Part shown: piece by piece, positions 11,203-22,452 of the stretch
Numbering within the stretch: position 1 is the first letter of the stretch
How the letters are laid out: the number at the start of each line of letters is the position of its first letter
Origin: Neoechinorhynchus agilis
Lineage: Eukaryota > Acanthocephala
Length of the DNA stretch: 64,000 nt
NCBI GenBank assembly: GCA_051530055.1
Contig: CM121341.1
Span: forward strand, 15,810,001 to 15,874,000
Direction of reading: 5' to 3'
The notes under the pieces: model-generated
The model's database searches: none
The model's input: the letters and a program-made list of their open reading frames with translations, nothing else
What the model was told of the DNA's origin: nothing
Translations under genes and position numbers: made by a program

Positions 11203-12632
11203 CGACAGTTGCAGAATTGGACTTTGTTTTAAACTTTACTTTCCCGTGGAAGTAGTTCGTTGAAATCCAATAAAACATGAATTGCTCATATTTACAATTT
11301 TATCTGAATAACATTGGAGTTGAATTCATATGTCTAATATTCGGCAAATACCAATATTAAAAACGAGACTTCGCCATTCTGCTTTAGAATACTCATAACT
11401 TCATTGAAAAAAACTGTTCAATGACACCGAATCCGGAAATCGACTTTCTATTGATGCTATCAAATTCAGAATAAATACCATGGTGTTTTGACGCATATTG
11501 CAACCTAAGTGTTGTTTGTACTTTCATTTTAGTGCATATCTCGCGATTTAAATTTCTTTACCACTAAAATAATTTGTGTGCTAAACAATCGGTTAATAAA
11601 CTGCAATACTCTTTAATCTGAAGGTTTTTTAAGGTGCACCCAAAGATCTCAGAAAAAATTGCGCATTTAAATAGTATAACTGCATAAATTCGAGAAGCTT
11701 ACAATCCATTAAATGAATTAAGCGAAAATCGAAGAAGGGTGGTCACCGTGATTGTCACTATAAGCATAAAGCAAAGGTAATTAAATGAGCGCTTTTAATT
11801 TAATGGAATCGTTGATTTAGCAATTTAAAAAAACAGATATTTCAGCTTAGTTTATCGATTCGTTATATAAATACGTTGCTTGCCTCGTTTTATGATTTTT
11901 TTTTAATTAATCAGTGCTCCATGCATGTGTTCCATTCATCCTCGTGTACAAATAAAAAGTTCTCACTTAAAATATTCATTATTAGTGTACGTTCACTTGG
12001 TAAGAGTTCCCGTGAAACTTATCAATAAATGTTGTTATTTAGGTCGCTAGTCGACATCTCAAAGGGATCATTAAAGAACAAACTTGCGAAACAGTTTTAG
12101 ATTGAATTGATAACATGACTGATTCAATCAGTTGGAATTTACATTCGTCTTTCATGATCTCTCCCGCGTGTCGACAAGCGACCCTAAAAAATAACATATC
12201 CAACCACCCTCATAAATTTTTGTCATTTTCCTTAAGTACTACGATTAACGTTTGATGGAGTACCATAACTCATCTTTAAGAATTGTACACATTTAGCTCG
12301 TGATCCCATCTCAAATGAGATAATTTGTAATACAGTGTTCTTCGATGTCATAATACTCACAAGATATCAACAAGTACGTTAGTCGAGCATTTAAAATTTC
12401 TACATTTCAGACTCCTTGTCGTCTTTAACCAGTCTTAATCATTCATCTACTCCTAAGGCTTGTCAGACTTTAAAGACATCACGTGCTTCTCGTTCCCTAC
12501 CCTTCTACATCACCTTCGATGACTGTTCTAGTTCCTACGAAACTTTGGCACATTCACTTGCTCAGTGAGACCATAGAAACCATCGCACTTTATCATCCAA
12601 CTCTCTTCACACATAATTGATTCGAGCAGTCG
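11203..12632. other. Intergenic, nothing recognised
   Basis: About 1.4 kb of AT-rich sequence with no open frame of note and no repeat shared with the rest of the window that I can see. Confidence 0.4.
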
Positions 12633-12965
12633 ATGGCAATGAGTCGCAGACTGGAACCAGGAACTACCTTTATCATCGAAGATTATGCTGATGAATCAAC
12701 CTACAAGCAAGCCGTTTTAGAAGACGACGGAAAGTATGAAGTATATGAACAATATGAATTCTATGTTCCTTATTATCGAATTCCAAATGATGACGAAGTG
12801 AATCCACTGACCGGAATTTTAAAAAATGCTACACTTAATGATGCAAATTGTCCTATTATCAGCGAAGCCTTTAATGCTCCTAATGACAATGCACTGCATG
12901 AATCGGCGTCAAAAATCGGGTTGGCAACATTTCTCACTTATATCTCCAAACGTACATTTTTTTAA
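12633..12965 (+). CDS. Candidate exon of an unidentified acidic protein
   Basis: A 110-codon frame starts at an ATG and is rich in Asp, Glu and Tyr (for example YEVYEQYEFYVPYYRIP). No family is recognised. Composition looks coding rather than random. It may be the 5' exon of the next gene: a GG-GTTGGC donor near 12920 would match the phase of the acceptor at 13500-13501, but that donor is weak. Confidence 0.35.
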   Translation: MAMSRRLEPGTTFIIEDYADESTYKQAVLEDDGKYEVYEQYEFYVPYYRIPNDDEVNPLTGILKNATLNDANCPIISEAFNAPNDNALHESASKIGLATFLTYISKRTFF

Positions 12966-13501
12966 ATCATTGCTTCCAATATTATTCCCCCAGAATTTAA
13001 ACAGTGGAAAATATTTTGAAATTTTGACTGGGATCAATATCGGATTTTTATCCTCGTTCAAAATACATCAATCCGCTCTTGCTTTTCTTGATTAAAAATC
13101 GTCGATAATGTAAAGAAACAAATTATTATCGGAAATATTAAAATGTTTTTAAGGAACCGTTCAAACTTCAGAGAGAAAAATATTCCTTCTATGATCTCGT
13201 ATTTAAAATGCGGAGACCTAGTCACGAACTTAATGTCTAGCATTTGCCACAATATGTATTTTCCTCATCAGTTTTTTATTTCGCAGTAAAGGGATTAAAT
13301 TCAGTATGTAGGTCTTCATGCACTTCTCGAACGCTGGAAAGTTTTTATTTTGAATATTTTCTTTCAAAAACTTGATTTAAAAATGGATCCTTTGATGTAA
13401 TTTTGAACAACCAGTTCAACCTTCAGTCAGGACTGGGAAAGGTTTTTGAAGTCACATTCTATATTGTAGTACACTATATCTCGTACTCTTAAATGCTTTA
13501 G

Positions 13502-14609
13502 AATTGCTTCGTTTTTTGAATGCAAATTTGTTCACTTACATTTGCGATACGAAAATGCTAGATATAAAAGTATTCGTAGCCCGATTCATGCAATAAACGT
13601 CAACGTCGACGATTCTAACACTCATATAGATGATGATAAACTAAACTATTTAGACGATCATAAGGATTGGAAGGGTCCTATAATAAGTGAAATAGAAGAA
13701 CCTGGCGATCTTAATAAACAAAAAGACAGTGGAATGACCAAAATAATAAACAATGCGCACGTTAGGAAAAAACAAATGCCCATCCCTCAGACGAGTAACA
13801 TCCACTTTCAACAAAATTATTCAAACCCAATTCCTGCAAATGTGCCTAAGATGTTGAAACTAACTTCACCAACGGTTGCTGCTGTACCAAATGCTTACAA
13901 TTATAGATTTTGTTTAAGACCAGGACAAACGGATAAAAGATTGATGCTGGACCAGACATATCCAATGCCGTGCTATTCCCATAACCCAATGTTACCCTCT
14001 GCTGCACATATTTTGGATATACCACCCGATTATGATAGGATTCCTCAATTCAATTTGCCGCGATATGAAGTAAATAAAGATTTGCATTCATTGATATCAG
14101 CATTTCACAATTATCGAAAATTACCTGAACATCACAGTTTCCATTCACCAATCGTCAATGCTCACGGCCACGATGTCCTAAGCATGATTACCAGGTACAA
14201 CGAATTGATTGATCAAATGATTTCTGTTCCTACGCAGCACCAAAAACAACGTGATAGCGTTGATCGCTCTAAGTTGTTACATCCACGAGTTAATAATCCC
14301 TTCAATAGAATGAAGAATATGACCGAGATTAAGCCGCTTTTCAGAACTGAGCGTTTTGTAAATCTGGATAAGCACGTTGATGTTCTCACAAAACTGAACA
14401 ATGCCTACAACATTGCAGCAGCAGCTCATACAAACAACCCTCAACAGTATTTTTACAAGAATTTATTCCGACATCAAGCTCGCTTTGTGCCAGAAAGATG
14501 GATTGATGGCAATAATGGCGTACCTGGTTACCGTATATCGACCGTCAATAACTCTTTTTACTTTAATGCTGACGGAAATGTTGATACTCTAAGCATTTCT
14601 CGATTGTGA
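13502..14609 (+). CDS. Unidentified protein, about 355-370 residues, last exon
   Basis: The frame is open from a stop at 13467 to the TGA at 14607-14609 with no ATG near the beginning, so it is probably entered by splicing; a TTTAG acceptor lies at 13497-13501. The product is rich in Asn, His and Pro, has an acidic stretch near the start (VDDSNTHIDDDKLNYLDDH), and ends RFVPERWIDGNNGVPGY followed by a polar tail. No membrane segment or known domain is seen. The long frame in AT-rich DNA argues that it is real. It could be a lineage-specific protein. Confidence 0.5.
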
Positions 14610-15455
14610 TGGACCAATTTGTTCCCAACAATGATCTAAAAAGGATTAAAGTCTACATGGCTAATATATACCATCACATAGTTTTCCACAATAAAATAGC
14701 GTGCAATGAATTTCGATAAGGCTTTTGGTTGCACCGTAGAGTTTTATCATAATTGGGTTCATATATTTATCCTTAAAGCTGTTAGTTTGATTGCATTCTT
14801 TACCTTTTTTGTCAATCGCTTTGCTCTTATGTGATGTGTAGTATTGCAATCCATTCTGATATAGCAGTAACTTTTATAAAACACAATTCATATCTTATCA
14901 TTGAATCATTAAGTTTCTAAATCGTCTACCGTAAATCCACATAGAAGTTATGGCGGATGCGTAAGTTTTCAGTGTTAAAAAGTATACATTGTAATTTAGA
15001 ACAACCACTAAAGTCCTGAAAATCGAAAATGGCGTTAATCACCATAGTTTTTAAACCATAAGACGAGTTTGACCTTTGAAAAGATTGCTTTTTTATCGTT
15101 ATTACTTGATAAAAGCATAAGTTCGTGCCGAAATATCGAATTTCAAAAAATGAATTACTTTACTTTTTTGCCATATAAAAACAAACAAAACAGTCGGTTT
15201 AAAAGGACTGCACGATGTAGTATTCAGTTGTTTCTCCATTCCATTCAGGAATATTCATAACTCTACGTAAGGGCAGAAGGCAAAAGATTTGAAATCATTT
15301 TGATATGAACTGACAGCGAAAAAAGCTTGCACTGCTCATAAGTGCCAACAAGTCATACTCATGTACCATATAGAAGACAAAAAGAAAATGAATAACGATG
15401 GTTGAAATAGAGCGCACGAAGAACATTTTTTTTTCAATTCGAAATTCCAAAGTGA
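14610..15455. other. Intergenic, nothing recognised
   Basis: No gene or repeat identified; presumably the 3' end of the previous gene and the promoter of the MBOAT gene. Confidence 0.4.
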
Positions 15456-17290
15456 ATGGCGTCGCCTCGGTCAACGGGATACTGTGAAAATCTTAAGCAT
15501 TTTTACACTGCGAGTTCTGTTATGGTTTTCATGGGAGCAATACTGACCAGCGAAGGTTTCTATTTCAGTCAGGCTTTCTCGGGACTGCTGCGCGGTGTGA
15601 TTCCAACGCTTCTAGGATTATTTATAGCAGTTTTACCGTGTCAGTTTTGTTACTTTGTCGAGGTATCGAGATTTTCAAATCGAGTGAAAAATTTCTTTCA
15701 CCTATTCGGATGTTTTGCGTCTGATATGTGGCTACCGATTGCTAATCACTTATGTCAATCATTGACTATGTGTATTGTCTCATATGCTCTTAATCAATGA
15801 TCGAATATTACCTATGAACTGGCCGATTGTATTAAAGGTGCCATTTAGCCTCACTTCTGGAGCAACTATGATAAAGTTGGTTATTATGCTCTATGTATCT
15901 AGAAGATCGGAAAGCTTTCCTACCATAGCAAACGGGTTTCATCAAGGAATATTCTACTTCATGCGAACTCTATTCTCACCCAACTTCTTCGTCAAAGAAG
16001 ATCATTTGGATAAAGACTACAAAATAAGGTTTGGCTATGCTCTCAAGAAGATTTTATCGGCTCTCCTGTGTACATATTTGCTACTACTCATCGCTATTCC
16101 GCTGGTTAATGAACAGCTTCCACAGTGTGTTAATTGCGTCAATCCTAAAAGCTGGTATCAATTTCTACTTAATACACTGAAAATTATGCCATGGATAATC
16201 GTAATGTATTAACAGAGCTCTCAATGGAAAATTTGTATGCCTTCAAAATTGAAAGCTAAGCGAAAATCATTCGATAATTCGTTAGAAAAAAATATCAATT
16301 AAAAGCAAAGGTTCCTCAAATATCGCCAATTTACAGAAGTAATGAAATTATTGATATTTAAAATTTATTAAGTTTCCAATAGATTAAATTTTTGCATAAA
16401 GTTTAGGTACCCTGTATTTGTAAGATTCCTTTTTAACCATTGCATCTTTCTAAAGCTATTGGGCAACAATCGAAACCGAGAAATTCTCAGCTAGTGATAG
16501 GTTCAAAGATTGTCTACCTCTTCCTGTGCTCCAACTATTTGCACTCCATCGATTTGGTCGTTTATGCTGAACTCACCTACTCTCAGCCAAGCGTTCAATT
16601 GTTCTAACATCTACTCCGTGAATGCCACGTTTACCCTGACTCACAGTAGTTGTTCCATGACTAAAACAAGATTGCTGACTCGATATTTTTGCTGATTCGG
16701 TCCCTCCTATAGAATGGCACACTCAGTCTTCGTTTATGTAAAATACTGCATTTTAGACGAAATGGGAATAAAACTTCGATTATTTGAGATTGGAATACTT
16801 ATCTCAAAAATTGAGAACTTTGTTTTCTTTATTAGTATTCCACATTTTCTTTAATGGCATTCTGGAGGCAATTGTCGAGATTGTTGGATGCAACTATCGT
16901 CTGTTTTATAAAGATTGGTGGAATTCAATACACTTATCCCAGTACTGGAATCGATGGAACATTCCCATGCATTTGCTAATGAAGAACTGCTGTTATACGC
17001 CTCTAATACGCTTAACAGTTCCACGAAAATTCGCTCAGGCATTGACTTTCCTCGTTTCTGGTTTGTTACACGAATACTTAGTATTTGCATGGAGGATGCG
17101 TGTCCGAGGTGACATGGTTCTCATTTTCATGCTCCAAGGAGTGATAGAGTTGCTATTGAGCAAGATGCCGAGGATATTTGACTCAAGCTATGAGACCAGT
17201 AAACAATGTAAAAGCTTCATTCTCAGAGTATTCGGGTTCGCCACCGTATCTGCTTTTGTAGTATGCAGTTTGCCGTGTATGTCCAATTAA
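15456..17290 (+). CDS. MBOAT acyltransferase, SOAT/DGAT1-like
   Basis: Likely exons 15456-15776, 15838-16205 and 16816-17290 join in frame to 387 residues. The protein is multi-spanning. It has the family signature FYKDWWN, then WNRWNIPMH, and the active-site helix SGLLHEYLV with the catalytic His. The central block around FYFMRTLFSPNFF to KIRFGYALKK aligns with the SOAT/ACAT loop. Members esterify cholesterol or diacylglycerol with acyl-CoA in the ER membrane. The first intron has a weak GTCTCA donor and is inferred from phase. The second intron (about 610 nt) is long for this genome. It is shorter than typical SOAT (about 500 residues), lacking much of the N-terminal cytosolic region. Substrate cannot be told from sequence alone. 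Confidence 0.75.
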
Positions 17291-17363
17291 AAAGTCTTTA
17301 AGTATGAGTATAAACGTTTACACTTACTGAATCTCGCTACCGACGATTAACCGTTCGTTTTAG

Positions 17364-19105
17364 ATGTCCAAGAACGAGATGAATTCAAATGACCAAAAGA
17401 AATCTAACGATAAGGTAAGAAATGAATTATTTATGAATTTGAAAGCGGTATTTGTTCGCCAATTTTATTCACTATACACGAAATATTAGTTTTTCATTCC
17501 ATAAGAGAAATCGACGAGTGATGGGGCTGTATTTTGAAGTATAACGGAATTTCAGTTTTTGTATCACTGGCTTATTCTATAGCAACAATAATCTCATAAA
17601 TTGGAGAAGCAATAAAATTGATTTAGGACAAATTTCACATTTTTGATTTTCATCTTCTTCAGATTAATTATGAATATTTGAATCGGTTTTAAATGACTTC
17701 CTTAAAAAGTTCAATGTACCTTCGACGCTGATTTTATCAATTCTAAACGAAAACCCGTTAAGCGTCTTAATATTCAAAAAGTAATATTTTTACGCCTAAT
17801 TGCTTTTGTCTCCTAATCCGCATTCCTAGGAATCGCCAGAATCATCAAAGGTGATCGTGCTTGACTATCCTTTCCTAACCACTGACGAAAAAGAGATCAA
17901 AGAATCTTTAATGACAGACTTTAGAGGTTCATATCTTGGTCTTTATCAAATGCAATTTGCAGCCGTCATTGTATTCACCTTCGGGAATGTTCTAAACGAC
18001 TATGACTTTTCGAAAATAACCTTTTATCCAATAAGAGAACTTCTTCTAACGAAATTTATTTGGTCCTGGATAATAATCAACGGGATATTACTTGCTGCAA
18101 GCTTCGTCTTTATGCTTAACTTTATTCCAAAATACGTAAAAGTGGCAATCACAACGATGCTGCTCACTGCACCGGGCACCGTAGCTAATATTATGGGTCT
18201 TAGTTCATACTGTCATATTATGTTATCGATCGCCGCTCTTTATCAAACGACAAAACTTTATCAATACATCAGTAGCCTCCACGATGAAACCAGAGGTCCA
18301 ATCTCTTTTGTTGGATACTTGTTTTGCCTTGACTTGAGATTCAGAAACGTTCGTTACAAAACAAAAGACGAAGACAGAGCAGATCTAAACGTATCAATAA
18401 CACTTCTCCAATTCATAGCCTCAGTTAAGACAGAAATGTGATTTGACGAGAATCGAAGCACATTTCTGCGTTACTTTACTATCTCTGATGATCGAAACAT
18501 GGATAGATCCAAAGCTAGAGCTCACTGTGGAATTTATTCAAAAGGAAGACTTTAGATCCCTCGCGACTGAAGGGCTATATCTCACATTAGCAGTGATTTC
18601 CGTTCCAGTGGTTTTATTTACAGCATTTGACGGTTTTAGAGCTATTATACATATCGTGTGCTCAACGCCAAATCTATATGAACCAAGTCAGATCGATTGG
18701 TGGAACCTTGAACGAGTTTATGACTTCTTCGCTAAATTCTGTACGATATGGGCCAACTTCTTAGAAAGCTACATCATCGAACATACAGTACCAGTCAATT
18801 ACCCATCATACCTTCAGCAGATTCTCGTATTTACAGTGACTGGAGCTTTACTTGAAATCGTGCTAGGCCATGCGCTAAACAGGCTCCCATATATATTTCT
18901 TACTTTTATTACTATCGGGCTCATTGGTCCGCTGTTTGAACAAGGATTTAGAATCGCAAAATGGTTCTTTATTCCTCTTTTTTATTCAGTTGTTCTAATC
19001 GCTGGTTCGATTGGAATGATATACTATAATTACAAGATTAAATCACCGTTAACTACCAAAACAAACTTTAGTCCTTTGGACATTTTACTTGCGATGAATA
19101 AATAA
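17364..19105 (+). CDS. Divergent MBOAT paralogue lacking the catalytic His
   Basis: Starts with a 17-codon exon (17364-17414, after TTTTAG), then an exon from 17830. The protein is multi-spanning and follows the same fold order as the upstream gene. The DWWN signature survives as SQIDWWNLERVYDFF. At the position of SGLLHEYLV it reads TGALLEIVL, so the active-site His is Leu. Near 18420-18450 the frame changes by one base; no intron of suitable phase explains it, so either a frameshift or an assembly error is present. It lies 73 nt downstream of the first gene and in the same direction, fitting a tandem duplicate. It may be a pseudoenzyme or a decaying copy; the long conserved second half (220 codons) argues for some constraint. 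Confidence 0.65.
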
Positions 19106-19195
19106 AGCAATTTTTACTTTGAAGCGAAAATCGAATTTCATGAAATAGGAACATATGCGATTCAATTCTAGCATAATCTTGATCTAAGCCTTTTT

Positions 19196-19435
19196 TCAAG
19201 GAGCGAACAATAACTTCAGCAGATTTCGCGTTTTTCTAGTTGACGCTACCCATTGTACCGCTAAGGGGATTTCTGTAGATTCAAAAGGCGGCATTTGGGC
19301 ATTACTATCAATATCGTTTTTCTGCTTCGTGAAATTAGTACGTCGATTTAATCCGCCAAAAAATGACCACGGGCAAACCATGAACAAATATTCATTCTTT
19401 TTCTGGTAGTTCTGCCACCTCGGAATTAAATTCAC
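19196..19435 (-). pseudogene. Fragment of MSK-type kinase C-terminal domain
   Basis: The minus strand encodes NEYLFMV, FFGGLNRRTNFTKQK, matching NEYLFMV and FFGGLNRHTNFTMQK in the kinase gene at 53.1 kb, with about 20 nt missing between them. Outside this block similarity fades quickly. It is a short dead copy. Confidence 0.7.
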
Positions 19436-19900
19436 TAATTTATTTCCGATATTTCGTCGGATAATAATATGTTTTATTAATTTTTGTGGGGTCCAGACAC
19501 GTTTTTTATAATGTCAGTTAGGGTGGGAAAATCCGATCGAGGTATGTCGGTTATGGTGGGGATTGGCGGATATTGTTTGCAGGAGAGTTTGTGAGGTTGT
19601 ATCCTTCCTCAGCTCCACTTAAGGTTATGATACCCGAAAAGATTGATCAGTATGGAAAAAGGAGGAGGTGCGATGTCGAAGAGGATGAAACGAATTGCGA
19701 GTGTTGTGCTCGTGTGAAAAAAGAGACGACAAGTGGTAAAAATTGTGGTGGTAGGGTTGAGAGGTTCCGACATTTCCTCCAAGTTTGTCATTGTTTGGAA
19801 GTAAATGAAAGGAAACTGGAATGGCAAACCTTGGGAAATAACGGAATTATCCGACGAAATATCGGAAAAAAATTAGTGAAATTAAATTCGATGGTATTTC
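19420..19900. repeat. Inverted pair of dispersed repeat A
   Basis: TATTTCCGATATTTCGTCGG at about 19441-19460 recurs in reverse complement at about 19842-19869 with flanking ATTAGTGAA-type sequence. The same pair is found at 25.7 and 26.2 kb. The arrangement looks like ends of a small non-autonomous element. Confidence 0.55.
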
Positions 19901-20376
19901 ATGAGAGGCACTTTTGGCACCCAAAAATGGCTCACTTGGTGCCATTGCATTTACACCCGACACTCAGCAGCAGCATAAGCAACTGCGAAGAAGTGACCGA
20001 GCTTATTACCCATTTAAAGCTTGAGAATAGGTCGAGGACAATTCGTTTCCAATGCCTCTAATCATTCGCTTTACCAGATAAACCTGTCTTATGCAACAGC
20101 AGCTTTCCAGGGGGAAACTTCGAAGGGAACTAGCTACTAGATGGTTCGACTAGTTTTTCGTCCCTATACCCAAATCTGACGATTGATTTGCACGTCAAAA
20201 ACGCTACGGACCTTCACCAGAGTTTCCTAAGACTTAATCCTACTTAGTCATAAATTACCATCTTTCGAGGGCAAAACTACCAAAAGAAAGTCTGTGTTAC
20301 GTTTTTTCCCATTGATTTATTGTATTGGTTTTTAACACGTTGTGGCTGGAAGTTTCAAGCTAAAATTAGCTTTATT
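19901..20376. other. Intergenic, nothing recognised
   Basis: No gene identified. A 162-codon frame spans 19573-20061 but overlaps repeat A and carries no domain signature. Confidence 0.35.
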
Positions 20377-20756
20377 TCACTCCATTGTGTTGGACACAGC
20401 GATATGTAAGGCCTCCAAAACAAGACGTCTTTTTAGGTTTTGTTCTATTTCTATAAAGTTGGTGCCACCAAAATCCGCTCGATGCTTACATGTCTCTTGA
20501 TGATTAGAGATAGCCGAAGAATGCCCAAATCGACTGCAAACTTTCTTACGTTGAGCAACCCTCTTCTTAATGTCCTGCATCGTTTGCCCGATGTAGACTT
20601 TATTACACTGTTCACAGGGCATTCTATAGATCCCATGAGTCGGCTCAGCTTTACCTTCCTCTTAAATGTGCTTCTGAAAGCGATTCCTTTAGTATTGTAT
20701 AGAAGAATTCGAGCCTTCTTACTCACAATGGAAAATTTAATATTTCTCAAATAGAT
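20377..20756 (-). mobile_element. Penelope-like element fragment (GIY-YIG end), third family
   Basis: Two minus-strand frames joined by a frameshift near 20630 give KKARILLYNTKGIAFRSTF and then MPCEQCNKVYIGQTMQDIKK, followed by a His-rich central part and a C-terminal LVLEALHI. Cys-x2-Cys before VYIGQT is the linker and GIY-YIG start typical of Penelope-like elements. The sequence differs from the families at 33 and 57 kb. The RT part is absent. The fragment ends exactly where the R2 fragment begins. Confidence 0.72.
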
Positions 20757-21055
20757 CGAGTATTTTGCGAAAGATGTGAAAGTGGCAGTAGCTCGCGCAT
20801 TCTATGGATTCCAATTGGCAATTGAAAACATCCATTCGGAAATGTACAATCTTTTGATTGGTATCTACGTAAAGGAAGTCGATGAGCGAGATCGCCTTTT
20901 CAACGCAGTTTCGACGATGAAAACCGTAGGCAAAAAGGCGGAATGGGCTATCAGATACATCAAAGATCAAAATTTGCTATTTGTGGAGCGGTTGGTAGCT
21001 TTTGCTACAGTTGAAGGTGTGTTCTCTTGCAGTTCATTTGCGGCGATTTTCTTTT
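20757..21055 (+). pseudogene. Truncated ribonucleotide reductase R2 fragment
   Basis: Starts at the intron/exon 3 junction of R2 and encodes [20 protein letters not shown] to FATVEGVF and SFAAIF, then runs out. It corresponds to the first third of exon 3 of the genes at 41.2-42.6 kb, with Glu to Val in VAEARAF and Cys/Gly to Ser changes after VEGVF. No other exon is nearby. Confidence 0.85.
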
Positions 21056-21424
21056 TAAATTTAAACGGAATCATTCATTCGCAAGTCATGTGAAAATTTC
21101 AATATATTCGTTTAACGGTATGTCTACATTCGATTTGTTCATGAAGAATTTTATGCATTTGAGCGGAAACGATAGAAACTGTGGGTTTAGATCTTAAGAA
21201 TTGGTGTTATTGCACCTTGACAAGAAATGTTGTACTTGAGAAATACGTGCAATATTGAAGAAAGGAACGATATAAAAATATTAGTATGCTGACTAACGAT
21301 TAGCGTCTAATTTTTTAATATCTGGTTCACAAAGCGAAATACTTGATGGACAAATATATTAGCACTCACTTTTCCATTCACCACGCGGCATAAAACTCTT
21401 TTCTTGTCAAATACACATAGGTTT
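21056..21424. other. Intergenic, nothing recognised
   Basis: AT-rich, no gene seen. Confidence 0.4.
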
Positions 21425-22237
21425 CTAGGTACGATCCCTACGCTCAAGCTCAGACGTTGGCTCTCCTAGAGATTCTTCATTGTAGGCATTTGGCGGCACA
21501 ATTCCGGTTGCCTGAGAATACGTATGCGGCAAAGGGATATTCGGGAACGAGATTGGAGCAGGAAATAAAATGGGATACTGAATTTGTGCTGTTTGATCAA
21601 CCATTGGATTATTCCACATCGCTGGTCCAACTGGGTAAAGAACATTTCCAAACGCCGATTGGAACTCGGCAGGGGTTGCAATAAAGGGATTTTGATGATT
21701 AAAGGTCAGCGGTGGTGGTAGTGGGGCCTGGCTAGAGGTCAGCAAATCCGTCCCCAATGGTGTTTCGTACTGGCTAATTGATGCCATTTCCGTATCGACG
21801 TAATCTTCATTAGTTTGAGCTGTCTGGTTAGTATCACCGTTATTGGCAAAACGATCTTTCCATTTCTCAGCTAAATTTAATGTGGCTTCATCATTGAAGC
21901 GACTAGAAAACGGCAGTGGTTTATTGGTGGCTGTGACTCCGTGTGATCCACGTATTATCGGTTCGTCATCGAAGAAGTCATTCTCAGTCGGAGCAGTGGA
22001 AATAGTAGTCGACTCTTCCGATCCGGATCTGTCATTTTGTCTAAAGTTGCGGAAGCTTCGCAGATGATCCCATCGATTAAGACGGAATTGACCGCGGTTA
22101 TGAAACCCATCACCTCTACGGCTATCCGGAAACTTTTGATTTCGATTCCAATCTCCAGAGGGGCGTTGATTGTGAAATGAACTATTGCGAGGATTGTATC
22201 GATATCGGTATCCTCCATGCGGTCTGCAATCTCGCAT
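21425..22237 (-). CDS. Arg/Asn/Gly-rich low-complexity protein, possibly RNA-associated
   Basis: From the ATG at 22237 the frame gives 270 residues. The first 80 are rich in Arg, Asn, Gly and Tyr (HGGYRYRYNPRN, RRGDGFHNRGQF). A more acidic middle follows (FFDDEPIIRG) and a Pro-rich tail (QAPLPPPLTF, PAPISFPNIPLP). Such composition is common in RNA-binding or granule proteins, but no folded domain is visible. The frame extends 17 codons further upstream without a better ATG. A short frame at 22249-22452 has a good GTGAGT donor, and a TTTCATTGTAG acceptor precedes the ATG, so an upstream exon is likely although the phases do not match for a coding join. Function unassigned. Confidence 0.5.
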   Translation of the reverse strand: MRDCRPHGGYRYRYNPRNSSFHNQRPSGDWNRNQKFPDSRRGDGFHNRGQFRLNRWDHLRSFRNFRQNDRSGSEESTTISTAPTENDFFDDEPIIRGSHGVTATNKPLPFSSRFNDEATLNLAEKWKDRFANNGDTNQTAQTNEDYVDTEMASISQYETPLGTDLLTSSQAPLPPPLTFNHQNPFIATPAEFQSAFGNVLYPVGPAMWNNPMVDQTAQIQYPILFPAPISFPNIPLPHTYSQATGIVPPNAYNEESLGEPTSELERRDRT

Positions 22238-22452
22238 TTTGGCAACTCCTACAATGAAATCGGGTTTGGTTTTTGCAAAGAGGAGCACAAGTGTTTTTTC
22301 TCAATGCGACTCACATACTCGTCAAGATCTGCCAACGTAAAATCAACAATGATGCGTAAATAAGAACGGCAATGATCCTCGTTAACGCGAAAATCGCCCG
22401 CAAGGCGATAGACAAACATCGTTGTATTACACACTGTAAGTCGTGACGTCAT

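Noticed and set aside
19573-20061. 162-codon plus-strand frame
   Set aside because: It spans two copies of dispersed repeat A, has no domain signature and a composition typical of chance frames.
21955-22245. Alternative frame across the Arg-rich gene as the real product
   Set aside because: A shadow frame ending in mid-gene; the Arg/Asn/Gly-rich frame is longer and compositionally coherent.
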